A DNA stretch of 64,000 nt from Isoetes taiwanensis (GCA_021234155.1 JAJEKV010000263.1:372001-436000), one strand, 5' to 3'. Counted from the stretch's first letter, positions 24,919-37,393 are shown. The notes: a model not told the origin generated them from the sequence alone. A program made the numbers and translations.

Positions 24919-26560
24919 AGCCCTTAAGGACGAAAGTTCGCCAAAAGGCTATTTTTTAAGGGTATCGAGAATTTTTTATGCTATGGTTTAGTAGGGCCCG
25001 TTATAGATGAAAAAAATAAAATTAGCCAACTTTTCTACAAACAAATCTCACTCCACTTGAAAAATTCGCCACATCCACTAAGTGTCATAACTATGGATTC
25101 GCCTTATCCTCTACCCTCCTTCTCGAAGGTTTCTTATGGAATCGCCTAATATTCTATGCTTTCTTCATAACCTAATCCATTCCCCATATCCATCCAGGTA
25201 CATATGATAATTTTAAGAGTTATTTTTTGTAGCTATTGTGTTTCAAATACTTCTAAGGATGCACTGGAGAGCATTTTTTTTTACAGACTTCCCTTTTAAT
25301 AGATTTGTTTTATCTACAAGGATAAGCCACGTTCTCATTTGCAAAGGTTAAGTTGTGGTATTGCATCATGCAACCATAGATATAATGTGTTTGTATCCTT
25401 GATTAAATATAGATGCCAGTGAATAAAATTTCACGACAGAAATTGCACTATTTAGATCTTGGCAAAATAATATTGGCCATGATTCTCCTAGATTTCTATA
25501 AAAAACATTCATGTCTAAAAAAAAACATTCAAAGACATAACTAATCTTGCAACTCTATTATTCGCTCGACCTTCTAAATTATGCTTAGACAAATTTGGCC
25601 TTAAGGGCAACCCTGGAGCCAGACGGACAAATGGCGACCCTCGTGGGAGAAGCTGCCCCTAACTTAGCGGGGATTTTTAAGGCTAATGAAGGCACTGCCA
25701 GATTCCCTGAAATCATACGTTGATCCAGGAGTTGGTGACCGCTGCCATCCACCTATTTTGGGCCTGAGGCCATTCTACTATATATATCAGTAGAGATAGA
25801 TCTTGAGTTTTTAGATGAGATTTCAGCCTTGTCTCCTTTCATTCCTCTCGCTTGACAAGAGTTCATGTATTTTGATTGATACTCAAGGAAGTCATATTTT
25901 GGCAAATTGTCTTTCAATCTTGTTGTTTGTTTCTCTCTTTTCTGATTTCTTGCGAAATCTCGCGTGACACTCAGTTAGGATTTCCCTGCTTGATCCAAGG
26001 GTCCTCACAGAGGGCTGTCTTGTAGGTGATCCCAAACCCAGACCCTAAACACTAGTCATTCGCAGTTTGCATCTAGCTGCATGTCAGTTTATAATCAAAT
26101 ATGGCTATTTATGCAGAATTCAATGCCTTTTGTACTGCCTAAACTTCAGGGATTAATTTAGCCTTGTAGATCCTTGTAGATCCAGTTCTAAGAGCCTTCT
26201 TAGTTAAGCTAAAGCTCAAAAAACACAAACATTGGAAGTCCCTAAGATATTAATAAGGTTGATTATATAGCACAATAACAGAGAGTTGCTTTTGTATTTT
26301 TGTACTTTTTTCCCTAAGGTTTTGATATGATTTGGTGGTATATTAAAGTGGATATACTAATGCATACATCTAGAAGAAGTTAAAAGTTCCAGAGAGTATA
26401 GGCGCATCAGGCATCTTGGATGCTTTAGACAAGCTGACCTAAGCTTCTGCTTCCTACCATCAAAATCTATCCATGCATAAACATGGATAGCGTTTCTGAA
26501 GTTGATGCCAGATTTTCCAGCATCTTTTTATACAACAGATATTGCATGACCAAAAATACT
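24919..26560. other. Intergenic; possible solo-LTR-like tract
   Basis: No coding sequence is recognised. A GC-richer stretch at about 25600-26050 has a TATA-like CTACTATATATATC near 25780 followed by a T-rich leader-like region, which could be part of an LTR. I found neither a partner nor a target duplication. Confidence 0.25.
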
Positions 26561-26564
26561 ATCT

Positions 26565-26643
26565 ATCCATCCATCCATCCATCCATCCATCCATCCATCC
26601 ATCCATCCATCCATCCATCCATCCATCCATCCATCCATCCATC
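26565..26643. repeat. (ATCC)n microsatellite
   Basis: This is an essentially perfect tetranucleotide array of about 20 ATCC units. Its right end runs directly into the hairpin that follows. Confidence 0.97.
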
Positions 26644-26714
26644 TTAAAAGCACAATCTATCTTAAAATACTACCTTATAAGATAGTATTTTAAGATAGAT
26701 TGTGCTTTTAAGAT
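26641..26714. repeat. Perfect 32-bp inverted repeat with 10-bp loop
   Basis: The arms 26641-26672 and 26683-26714 are exact reverse complements around the loop CCTTATAAGA. A second small palindrome (TACACAAT with ATTGTGTA, 26730-26752) follows. The arms are AT-rich. This could be a miniature foldback element or a cruciform-prone site. No short-RNA precursor features can be judged from sequence alone. Confidence 0.85.
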
Positions 26715-26759
26715 CTTTAGATCTATCTTTACACAATCTTTAAAATTGTGTAATCTATC

Positions 26760-29700
26760 TTAAGATCCTTATGATCAAAATGCCATGCTTGTTGTTGTCT
26801 ACAACAAGTTGCTCTTGATTTCCTATGTGTAACTTAAAGTTTCCTCTCTCTTGCCAAGTTTTTTCTTTTCAGTAATCTACTCCGTTCAAACATATGGCGG
26901 TCACTATCCAGCAAGCTCGATCTAATCGGGCTATGGCAGCCAAGCTCGAGCTCTTCTTGCCACATTGCCTGATCTTTCTGGCTATTTTTTGCTATCGGAA
27001 TTTGCCTGGAGACAGCTATGCCCCATCCTAGTGACAACTCTACCACATGCTCTTGAATGTGTGCATATTTAAGAGTCCACATCTTCAACAGCTACTCCTA
27101 CTCTCAAATCGGGTTGCTTCAAATCGTTTATGGCAAGGGGCTTCTAAACAGATTCGTCTTATTTCAGTAGGCTCTCTAATTTTGGTCTTCAATAGAGTAG
27201 ATTAAACTATGTGCATCCTCAAAGTTTAAGATATTTCTGAAATCATAATAAGCTAGAGAAGCTAGGTTGTTTTCTAACCTCGAGAACCCGGTAGCCAAGG
27301 GCAGAACTATAGTTATGCCATCTGAGATATTCTGTATAAAAAACTCTATAGGTAAGCAAAGCATTTGCTGGCTTAATCTAGGGCCACGAATGTAGCATAA
27401 CCTTGGCCCTACATCCCCTGCCTTCTCTTTTTGTGGGAAAAATCATCCTCTTCGTTGTCCTTAAATCTAGCCATGTTTGTTTGAGAACTCCAGCTTAAGG
27501 CTAAAGATTGGAAAATATGAACACTGAGAAAGAAGTTTACAGAGTTTTGATTTCAAGGTACGTCTTTTTTTCAAATCGTTTTCATTGATTCTAGCGCATT
27601 ATGAATTGTACTTATCCTTATAGCTGATTTACAGCAAAAAAATGCTGAATTGTGGATATACAAAATGGAACTTCATCTAAACAAGTCTTTGTGGTACGAA
27701 TTTACTCTTTTTTATGTATTTCAAGATTATGCAGAGCGAGAGCATGTAAATCAGTGTTTCAAATGGTATTCAATTCAAGTACATACTGAAATATTAGTTC
27801 TTAAGTCCTAGATACTAGTTGAGATCATAAACCGTATTGCATGGTTTTTTTCTCATAACAAGTTTACATTGGTTTCTGCTAGCCAACGATGTGCTTCAGA
27901 TTCAAAGCGACACAAAGATAAGAAGTTCAGAGTGCTAACAATGTTAATGTGTATTTACTAAACGGATGAAGTTGACGAGCAATTTAATGTAGATGCTCTT
28001 CAAATCAGCAGCAGAATGTGAATGCAAACCTTTGGCCTTGCGCAATAGACACAATTCGAGATTCCTTTGCAAATTGAAGCAAATGATATATTCTTCAAAT
28101 GATATATTCTTCAATCTTATGTCAGATGAAGCAGTAAGGATCAATACAAAAGGTAATGGATTCTTAGCTAGTTAATTGCGTCAAAAGAGTTGCATGTTCA
28201 GTATGTTCATTTATTTTGCAGTGCTTATCTTGGTATTGCACGTTTTCAGTGTCCTATCTTTGCATTGTTGTCTTGCCTATGAATTAGTACAATATTTTGC
28301 AATGAGTCCAATCTCTTCATCATGCCTTCACTAGTGCAGTGATTGCTGTATTGCAGATTTACATACCCTTGGAGTGGTGTTGCCATTGCTTAATTTTTAG
28401 AAGATCAATTGCATCTTTGTGTGTCAAAATAGCTAAATAATCTACAAGCACAACAAGAAATAATAGAATGCAAAGGATTTGAGGTCGTTTTCAACAATTT
28501 TGCTGATGATAATGATGTGATGCCACATTAGTGTCGTTTCATGTAAGAAAGTGCTTGGGATGAGGGACTTCGCATTGTGCTTCTAGAAATCATGCTAACA
28601 GATAACTAAGGCGATGATGCTTTGACAAGATTGTTTTCCTGAATTCCTCACGTGTGTTGCATGGTATATCCTGATGACCTGCATGGTATATCCTGATGAC
28701 ACACCATCATAATGTAGTTTTGGAGAACCTACATTAATTTCTATAGGTGTTCGTGAACCTGTGCTTTTGCTTCTAATTCGACAAAAGACTTTGTTGTCTC
28801 TCGTGCTTTTGCAATTCGACAAAAGACTTTGTTGTCTCTTGGAACATTTGACTGAATTAATCGGGTCGTTTGTCCAATAAATGCTCTAGTATTGGAAACG
28901 CTATGTAATATTTTGTATAGACGCTATGTAATATCTTGTATAGAATTGATCCTACCTTCATGTCTGCATGGGAAATCAGAGCAAATATGCTGCACCTGCT
29001 CGAAGGAGCCTTCATGCTGCCTTCAACTTAAGGCAATATAAGTTGGATAACTAGTGTCATGCAAAGTTGCACCACATCCTATCATGCACGCTCTGCTTCT
29101 TAGAAACATCAAGACAACATAGTCAAATCATTGAGCTAAATTTTTTTTTAAGAAACATGATATTTGCATCACAAGCGAGGACAAGTAGCATATAACCCGG
29201 TGAATAAAAGATTTAATCCTAAGCTATAGTTAACAACAGCCAATAAGTAACCTACATATGTGCTTTTTTATCCCTTCTACTTTGTTCATCCTGATCAAAA
29301 ACTTACCTGCTGCATGAATGGCCAAAGGATGAAAAAATAGCTTTCTTAAATGGAAATGGACAGATAGATCAAAATGGACAGAAGCAAGAAAATAGCTTTG
29401 GATCGACATCGTTTTTGTTAAATGGCCGCATAATATAGGTTTAATCCAGCGAATTGAGGAATGAACGTTATTCAAGCTTTAATCTGGCTGCCATTTGCTC
29501 TGTTGCATCTATTATAGCTCTGTCTTTTTTCGGATATGGAGGCGATACTTAACGTGATCTTGAAAATTTAGCCCTTTTTACTGTGCAACTGGGCCGATCC
29601 ACCGCTTTTGACTAAACCCCTTGCAAGATACAGAGCTTTCTTCTTCCCAAAATCTCTGGAAATGGCTCTATCTTCCATTTGAGCAGATTATGAGCCAGAG

Positions 29701-29980
29701 ATAGGGGCGGATGATCTTTCCTTTGGATACTGAAAGAAATGCAGAGATTATTACTGAAAAAATACAGAGATTATTTCATAATGTAAAGCAGCAACTTGGG
29801 GAGGACACAGAGCCTGATTTCCCTAACTACTCTCTCCGACCAACTGTATTGTAAATTCCCCTAAGAATTTTACCTTTCTTCTGTAAAAATTCCTTCTTGC
29901 ATCTGGGTTTTGGCTAAATTGGATTTTTAAGCTCAGTTTAAAGGATTTTTTTATGGGTTGATCGATGTATTTTTGTATTT
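26760..29980. other. Intergenic with small tandem duplications
   Basis: No gene is recognised. Small direct duplications occur at 28655-28700 (about 21-bp unit with GCATGGTATATCCTGATGAC), 28761-28840 (42-bp unit) and 28893-28940 (23-bp unit). Short frames in this interval show no domain. Confidence 0.45.
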
Positions 29981-29984
29981 TTAG

Positions 29985-30120
29985 AGTTTGCAAGAAATGG
30001 CCCACATGCGGATATAAACAGCGGCGGCAGCTTAGCAAGGATTTGTGTTTTTGCAAGGATTTGTATCTTCTGGCTCGGCAAGTCAAGATTTGGTTTCAAA
30101 ATCAAAGAATCCGGATGAAG
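29985..30120 (+). pseudogene. Broken homeodomain exon, HD-Zip class IV-like
   Basis: After an acceptor-like TATTTTTAG, the sequence encodes the middle and third helix of a homeodomain: a PHAD segment, then KQRRQLSKDL, then ARQVKIWFQNQRIRMK. The order PHxDxKQRxQLSxxL...RQVKxWFQNxRxxMK is that of HD-Zip III/IV proteins, and the terminal MK favours class IV. A one-base deletion between PHAD and KQRR shifts the frame. An 18-bp tandem duplication (AAGGATTTGT repeated) inserts six residues before helix 3, and the invariant Arg of WFQNRR is Gln. No leucine zipper or START domain follows, so this is an isolated, non-functional exon. Confidence 0.65.
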
Positions 30121-30433
30121 ATTTTGCTATCGGAACATTTTCCTTTTCTTTCCATAAATGAGTTAAAACCCAACCGGGTTCTTTCGCTGCACATCTGCTT
30201 ACACCAAGTAGAATTCGTGTTGAAATTATGCTCGAAGGTACCGAATATCATAGTTTTGTGGCAACCTATATGTAGTTCAAATCTTTGCTGCAAGTGTGCT
30301 AAAGCCCAGCTGAAATCCGTTCAAAAATTTGAGGCAAAAGCCATAGAACAAGAGAGATCCTTTGTTGAAACAGGAAAGGGGTTCTCATACATGCTTTCAA
30401 TTAATAAGTATTATAGCAGATTTACCTAAGATG

Positions 30434-30552
30434 GCATTTCGTTGTAAAGTTGAATAGCTTTCACGTGGACTATGGATGTGATGATTACAATTCTGCATAG
30501 CATTTCGTTGTAAAGTTGAAAAGCTTTCACGTGGACTATGGATGTGAGTGTC
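30434..30552. repeat. 66-bp tandem duplication
   Basis: Two copies begin with GCATTTCGTTGTAAAGTTGA at 30434 and 30500 and share TAGCTTTCACGTGGACTATG with minor differences. The second copy is partial. Confidence 0.85.
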
Positions 30553-30614
30553 AACCACAGTTATGGATTTCTTGTCAAAATTGCACTATCTAATGCCCTA
30601 ATTCAACTTCAATT

Positions 30615-30680
30615 TTATATTATAAAACACTACCCACGCCATATCCTTATATTATAAAACACTACCCACGCCATATCCTA
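30615..30680. repeat. 32-bp tandem duplication
   Basis: Two perfect adjacent copies begin with TTATATTATAAAACACTACC at 30615 and 30647. Confidence 0.9.
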
Positions 30681-30718
30681 GAATTTTCTATGCAAAGTAA
30701 TCAAACGTGCTTTTGACT

Positions 30719-33605
30719 AGTTTTATTTATTTATTTGTCATGCCCGTTGAGACCCCCAGGCCCATAGGCGACATAATACAACTAAACGAGGCAGCCTCGA
30801 TCTCGTCGATATATTGGTTCAAATCTAGAGTTTTCTTTCGGAGCTCCCACCACTCTCGGAGAAAATCTCCTAGAAGTGTTGGTTTTAATGAAAGAAACTC
30901 AAAGAAATTAATCCCATCAATGCCATACTTTTTTCCCAAGCCAGTAAACATATTACATTTTAAAAAAGCATGATGTTCATCTTCAATTTGAGGTTCCCGG
31001 CAGCAAGGACAGAATCGAAGTTCCCGTGGTGTCTTCCCTCTTCCTACTTCTATCTCTAAATGATGGCTACTTAATCTCATTTGCGATATGAGTTGTCTCT
31101 TCTTCATCCCTATACGTGCATGCAAATAATCTTGTTCCCCATAAACCAACATTAGATTCACTTCATCCCAATAAAACTCCATCTTAACTCCTGGTTGGCT
31201 CCATAATTTTTTCTATGTTCTGTCCATTACCAAATCTCGTAAGCCCACATCAGTATCTGACAAATCCGAAGACTAATGCCCCACCATTCTGACCATGAAA
31301 CAAGTTGTTGGTACCATCTATTATGACCAACTGATTGTGATTCTGACAAGACTTGATGCGGCAAGCGAGCTTCATCCATATGTATCAGTCTATTATAAAA
31401 AACAAGTGTCTGGTATAGCGCTTCAGTTTCAAATGGAATCATATCCACTTCAGCCAACATCATTTCATATGGAGTTTGAACCTTTACGCCCAATTCTTGC
31501 AATAAGAACCTTTTCTGCACTTTCTCAATCTTAGCCCATTTATTTCTTGCTAAACCTGGGCCCCAAACTGGGTATCCATACAAAATCACTAGCTGTGCCA
31601 ATGTTCTAAATATAAGTTTTTGCATGAACCACTGCCTTACTTCTATATTTCTCCACATACTAAAAACATTGTATAAAGCTCGCAAACCTCCAGTTATTCT
31701 TTTTTCAACCCCCACATTCCATTTGTAATCATCAGCAAATTCTATTCCAAGATATTTATACTGATGCACCTGTTCCAATTCTTGTCCTTCAAATCTCATA
31801 TGTATCAACTGTCTCTTTCCTACCACCATAGTTTTAGTCTCTCTCTCATTTACTTTCATTCCTGTCTCATGGCAAAAGGATTCTGAAGCATTTAACAATC
31901 TCTGAAGCCCTTCTTCTGTTATCGAGAGGAAGACAACGTCATCAGCATAGAGCAATGCCTTAATTATATATCGTCCTAACTTCACCGCCAAAGCTCCTTC
32001 CTCTCTCTCCAACCATTCCTCTAATTCATCGATAAACAGACCAAAAAGTGTAGGAGATAGCGGACAACCTTGTTTAACTCCAACATTGCTTTCTACTTTG
32101 CCAGCCCCTTCCATTGGGAAGGATAATTCAATAAGCACCTTTTCATATAAGCGAGCTACTTCATTTAGGAGTTGATGTGGCACATGCAACTTTTCCAGCC
32201 TATTCCTCAACTTTTGCCGTGATACCCTGTCAAAAGCTTTAGTAAAATCTACGAAGCAGCAGAAAAATATATTTTTAACCCCTTTTGCCCCATAATGTTA
32301 GCAAATGCTCAATAGTATAGTGATCTTTTCGAAACCATGCCTGCCATCCGCCCAACTGCTAATTTTATTCTCCAATGCTACCCCAAATAATTTCACCATA
32401 CAGTTACTGATTATAATGGTTTTATAGTTCTCAACTCGATCCTTATCTATAGTTCTAGATATTATTTGGTTCAGAGACCACTCCTTTGGAAAACCCTCAT
32501 TTAAAGCAGAATTAAACATTCTAATTATCCTTATCCACACTTGCATACCTCCCCATTTCAAAATTTCTACTGCCATACCTTCTGAATCCCTTGCTTTGCC
32601 ATTAGACATCTTTCTAAGAGACAATGCAATATCTTCAGCTGTAAATATATCAGGCACTTGTTCACTCACCTCTTCAAATGGCTTACTTTCTGAAACGTTA
32701 TATAGATCCTTAACATATTCAAACAGGTCATGGCGCGAAAAATTTCCCAGAGGCATCCCCTTTGTCTTAAATCGATTCTAGAAGTTTTTTGGTCTTTTTT
32801 TCAGATCGCCCAAGAAATGTTGCTGCCATTTCTCTTGCCACTATGCATGCTTCTGACGTGTAAATCTTTTGAACATTTTTCGTGCTTCTCGCTTATCTAG
32901 AGTATTAAAATAATGCTTTCTAGCTTTGTGACAGTCTAAATCCCACCATGCTTAGTTTTTTCTCTTATGCATATACCTTTGTTACGCCCAAAAACCTTTT
33001 CTGCAGTATCTAGCAGTGTCTGCATAAACAATTGATCCTGTTTTACTAGCCTTTCTGGCCATTTTAAATCCCCAAAAACTGCTTCAATTTCCTTACGAAA
33101 AGTTTCTGCTTTATTCCAACATAGGTGCAATTTACCACCTTGTGTTTTCCATGACTCCTGCCTTGGAGCTCTTATCTTCAAAGTAAAGCACAATAAAGCG
33201 TGATCAAAATCTTGCTGATCTAATATCTGAAAGCTTTTAAGCAAAGCGGCTGCATCTGGCATTCCAATAGCATAATCCACAACACTAGAACCTTGAGGGG
33301 TATTACAAGTGAAACCATCAGTATTGGGAAATTGGTTTGTTCCATTATATATCACCCTATTAAATGTCTCACAGAGTTGCAATAAATGCTCTCCCAGAGG
33401 ATTATTATCATAATCCGCAGAGATCCTCTCCCAACCAATACTTTTAGCAGGAATTCATCTAGCCAAATATTATCCAAGTCTCCTAGAAAAACATTTGCTT
33501 GAGAATCCTTCACCCTCGCCCTTGTGTAAAAATTCACCGAAATAGATTTTAGCAATATCTGCAATTTATATGGATCACTTTCTGCATCTAGGCTTATCAA
33601 ATGGA
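30719..33605 (-). mobile_element. Non-LTR retrotransposon (LINE), 5'-truncated and frameshifted
   Basis: From 5' to 3' on the minus strand: the end of an APE-type endonuclease (VFLGDL, later SVVDYAIGMPDA and DFDHALL); a reverse transcriptase with motif A FVDFTKAFDRV (about 32.25 kb), motif B GVKQGCPLSPTLFGLFID and motif C YADDVVFLS; then a C-terminal CCHC knuckle (CPCC, eight residues, HAFLKC). The 3' end carries a short AAAT-repeat tail (TTTATTTATTTATTT on the plus strand at 30720) instead of a long poly-A. Frames break near 33.4, 32.9, 32.25 and 31.2 kb, so it cannot encode an intact protein. The sequence and tail differ from the L1-type copies elsewhere in the window, suggesting another clade. 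I could not assign the clade. Confidence 0.88.
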
Positions 33606-34970
33606 GTTGTCATATATAATGCATATCTTTCTGATAATGCTATAGTGTGACTACATCTCGGAGCTCCGTGGGATTTGTACATTAGTGCACCATGTACCTA
33701 TTTGAAGCACTTTGCATCGCAGTAATAGAACGTTTGAGTCTACCTATACATATGTTAGAATGTAAAAATACAACTTTTGAGCACATCAAAGCTATTGAGG
33801 CACTCACTTTTGTGCAATGGGAAGTAATTGCATTTATTTCTAATTATCAAGCTTTTCTTGTGAAGCCCATCTTATCTGAGTATTTCAATGCAATGCATGA
33901 AAGTTTATAATCTCCAAATGTGTATTGTGGCAAAAAGGCAAGTCTCTCAAGATTTATACAATGAGAACCCAACGACATTAAGCTTTCTACTTTTGCATTG
34001 AATCTTATCAAAACCAACTCTTGGAGATCAGAACATAACGTACATTTAATGCATTCCAAGATACAGTATCTTGAATTGATAGTTTATCAAAGACTTCCAC
34101 TAGAGCCAAATTTTGACACATTCTCACTAAGCTGCTGATACAACACAGAAGGTTGTTAAGGAAAATGAAACTGGAAAGAAAGCTCCAGAAGTTGATCTAG
34201 ATGATGATGAAGCAGATATTATTTCTAAATTTGCTATAAAGATAATGTAATTGAATATACTGAGCAGAAAGATAGAGTAGATAACACAGGAAATTAAGGA
34301 ATGATAATATTCTGTCTCCAGCAATTGCCTGCATAAAATTCAATAGCTACAATAAGATGTATTGTGTGATAATAACAAAAAGAAAATTCATGGGAAACAG
34401 AGAGACTAACTTGAAGCAATCCTGCAGACGTAATCAGGCAATTATGATCCCTAACTGTATAAAGAATAGGCAATAGAAATGCCACCTCCTTTATGGCCAT
34501 TAGTTGCTCACTCTCTAATTGATGTGTGGAATGGTTTTTGCTTAAAAGAAAGTCACGTGTTCCCGCAGCTGCACGTCAACAGCATGTAACAGTGTTGTTA
34601 CTGATTGTATGATGTACCATCAACATGGTTCACGTGTTCCCGTAGCTGCACGTCAACAGCATGTAACAGTGTTATTACTGATTGTATGATGTACCATCAA
34701 CATGGTTCATAGCATGCAAAATAATTGGAATCTGGAGTATAGCATTGTTTAATTACCCTACAATGTGGAGTCTAAAACAACAAAATTCTAGACAAAGAGA
34801 TGTGAAGCATTGGGGTTTAAGTGTAAGGGACAGTATTGTAGGATTCCACGGGCCAGAAGTCTTTATCTAGGTAAGAAATGATACTGTTAATTGAAATGCT
34901 AAATTATAGCTCGTGCATTAATGATTTACCCTGTCCTTGTAGTGGCCTTAAAGAGTTCAATATCTAGCAT
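33606..34970. other. Intergenic; one acidic coding-like stretch
   Basis: No full gene is seen. A plus-strand stretch at about 34130-34246 reads as a charged peptide (KAPEVDLDDDEADIISKF) before a stop and could be a lone exon fragment of an unknown gene. A 77-bp tandem duplication lies further on (listed separately). Confidence 0.3.
34553..34706. repeat. 77-bp tandem duplication carrying G-box cores
   Basis: Adjacent copies start at 34553 and 34630, each with TCACGTGTTCCCG and CAGCATGTAACAGTGTT. They differ at two or three positions. Each copy contains the palindrome CACGTG. Confidence 0.9.
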
Positions 34971-34972
34971 TA

Positions 34973-35240
34973 TAACAGGGTTTTTTTTTTGTGATTTTAT
35001 ACGTTTTTTGGCATGGTTTTTATATGATTTCATGGGCGTATTGTACGAGGCATACTAATCAGTGTATCTAGAGTGCACTCCGCATTTTGATTGTCTAAAT
35101 TCCATATCCGCAATGGTTTACCCCCTTTTATTTTTATTCCTCTATTTCTTTTTAATAAGCCATATATGCAAGCATCGAGATGTTTCACTTTAAGGTTATT
35201 TTAGGGTTAGCTGAAGCATTCTCTGTCTGAGGTATGCAGG
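34973..35240 (+). repeat. Dispersed repeat family R1, copy 1
   Basis: Begins AACAGGGTTTTTTTTTT, then GCATGGTTTTTATATGATTT, CGAGGCATACTAATCAGT, CAATGGTTTACCCCCTTTT and TTAGGGTTAGCTGAAGC. The same ordered blocks recur near 56.62-56.91 kb. Both copies lead into a T-rich region with internal duplications. It is probably a transposon terminus of unknown class. Confidence 0.6.
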
Positions 35241-35249
35241 TGCTGAAGC

Positions 35250-36150
35250 ATTCTCTGTCTGGGTTCTGTTTTCCGTGTGTGGCAGTCTACAGTTGCATCT
35301 GAGAGTCAGTTTTTTCCTCAAGCATCAATTCTGCAGAGTTCTTAGCGGGTGTTTTTCGGTCCAAAGGGGTCGGCCAGTAGTTGGGTTGTTTCTTGCCTCA
35401 AGCCCGTCAGTTCTCCCATTTATTTTCCATTTAGGTATATTTTCTGCAGAGTTTTTTCTTCATGGGTCAGCATTGATTTGCTTTCAAGATTGTACATGCA
35501 TAGTTTGCCGTGAAACCGCTCCATTTTGTTCAGCCCAAATTGCAAACAAAGTAGTTTTTTGCAGAAATTTTCTTCAGGGGTCAGCGCTTAGCTGCAATTA
35601 TTTTTAGTGGTCGTTTGCTTCACTCTCAGCTCCATTGATCTCTCCAAGCTGCAAATAGGTTAAAGCTATAGAAGGTTTTATTGTGGCCATTTCTTTGTGC
35701 GGGTTCGGGTTTTCTCAGGTGTGGCGGTCACTGGTTACATCGAGAGTCGGTTTTGTCCTCAACCATCAATTCTGCAGAGTTCTTAGCGGGTGTTTTTTGG
35801 TCCAAAGGGGTCGGCCAGCAGTTGGGTTGTTTCTTGCCTCACGCCCGTCAGTCCTCCCATTTATTTTCCATTCAGGTATATTTTCTGCAAAGTTTTTTCT
35901 TTATGGGTCAGCATTGATTTGCTTTCAAGATTGTACCTGCATAGTTTGCTGTGAAACCGCTCCATTTTGTTCAGCCCAAATTTCAAACGGAGTAGTTTTT
36001 TGCAGAAATTTTCTTTGGGGCTCAGCGCTAATCGTTTGAGATTGTAGCTGCAATTATTTTCGATGGTCGGATTTGCTTGATCGGCACCCATTGATCTATC
36101 CAAGCCGCAAATAGGCTAAAGCTATAAAGGTTTTATGTGGCCATTTGCTT
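35250..36150. repeat. Tandem duplication with 441-bp period
   Basis: Two long units share CATCAATTCTGCAGAGTTCT (35323 and 35764) and GGTCCAAAGGGGTCGGCCAG, and end in similar CAAATAGG-TAAAGCTATA blocks. Part of a third unit (TAAAGCTACAGAAGGTTTTT) follows. Open frames run through both copies but diverge and look like chance frames in T-rich DNA. The block follows directly on repeat family R1. Confidence 0.85.
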
Positions 36151-37390
36151 GGCAACCACATACCAAGTTGCAATTAGATTAAAGCTACAGAAGGTTTTTA
36201 TTCCATTCTTAGTATTTGTGTATGTTTCATGGTTAAAAATTCTTATCTGTTGAAGAATATCTGAAGTCTTTGGTTTTCATGACCATTTTGAGTATTTAAA
36301 GTTCATTTTTGTCTGAATATTCTTGCCTGTCAAGCATTCTGTCTTGAAAGGATTTCGTAGATGACAATAAACTTAAAAGCAGCATATGTTGACATGGATT
36401 TGCTGCTTTTACAGGTTGTTGCATCATCGAGCAGACTGTACAATACTAAGCTGTTTGAGATGTATCTAAGTGTCTATTTCATAAAGGAATAAAGTGTGAA
36501 AGATGAAGTCAAGCTTGTTGCAACATACTTGATATTAAAATATCTCATTGGATACTATGCAGGAGAATTTGAACTTATCGCTGAAATCAGCATATCCAAC
36601 TATCTATGGCCCATATGGAATTTATATTAGTGTTGTTGCACGGCTTGGAGCATTTTGTCCATTATTTCAAACATTCCTTTTCATCCTGTATGACTATACT
36701 CCTTCCGGCTTGTCAAATGATATTTGAAACACAGACTTGGGAGTAAGCATGGAATGATGCATTTGTTCTGCGGACTTGGTTACAGTCAGGGTTCAAAATT
36801 AGGAGGGTTCGACTCTTAAAAATACGGCCATTCCAAAAAATTTCCGATAGCCAAAAATATTCCCGGCATTTTTTCATGCCATTTTTGGAGAAGTTTCTAA
36901 GGATTTCTGGGAAAGTACACTATAATTTCATGTATTTCCGACAGCCTTAAATGTAAGCAGGCATTTTTAATGGGTAGGGCAAATTCTAATTTCGAACCCT
37001 GGTTACAGTTGGAACATAAACTATTATGGCTTTTTGCCAAATGGATTTTCAAATACGTCTTCCAAGAGATTTTAATATCCTCACAGCTCCAATGACAGGA
37101 TGATGCTCTATCTTGCTCTAGCTCTACCTTCACGGTTGGATCCATGTTCGACGAATATGGCACCACCATTATTATGAGCAACATGCTTATTAGCGGTCCC
37201 ACTATTGCATCAATTAACATTATCTATCACATGTTTCGCTATGATATAAAGTTTAAAGGCTTCAATATTGTATTTCTTTTCGCTATTTTAAATTTCTAAT
37301 GTTTTTAATAGTGTCTATAATATCATTACAAATATTTTCTACTTCGTTCATCAATTCTTAAGGCCCCCAAGGGGCCAAAAAAACTTTAGG
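36151..37390. other. Intergenic, nothing recognised
   Basis: AT-rich sequence without coding, RNA or transposon signatures that I can support. Confidence 0.4.
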
Positions 37391-37393
37391 TTT

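Noticed and set aside
25600-26050. Solo LTR
   Set aside because: It has a TATA-like core and GC-rich flank but no identifiable TG...CA ends, target duplication or second copy in the window.
28655-28945. CRISPR-like direct repeats
   Set aside because: These are two-copy tandem duplications of different units in a plant nuclear context. There is no spacer regularity.
35275-36039. Two overlapping open frames of 110-118 codons with repeated cysteine- and phenylalanine-rich peptides
   Set aside because: They are the two copies of a 441-bp T-rich tandem duplication. The frames change between copies and there is no domain or splice context.
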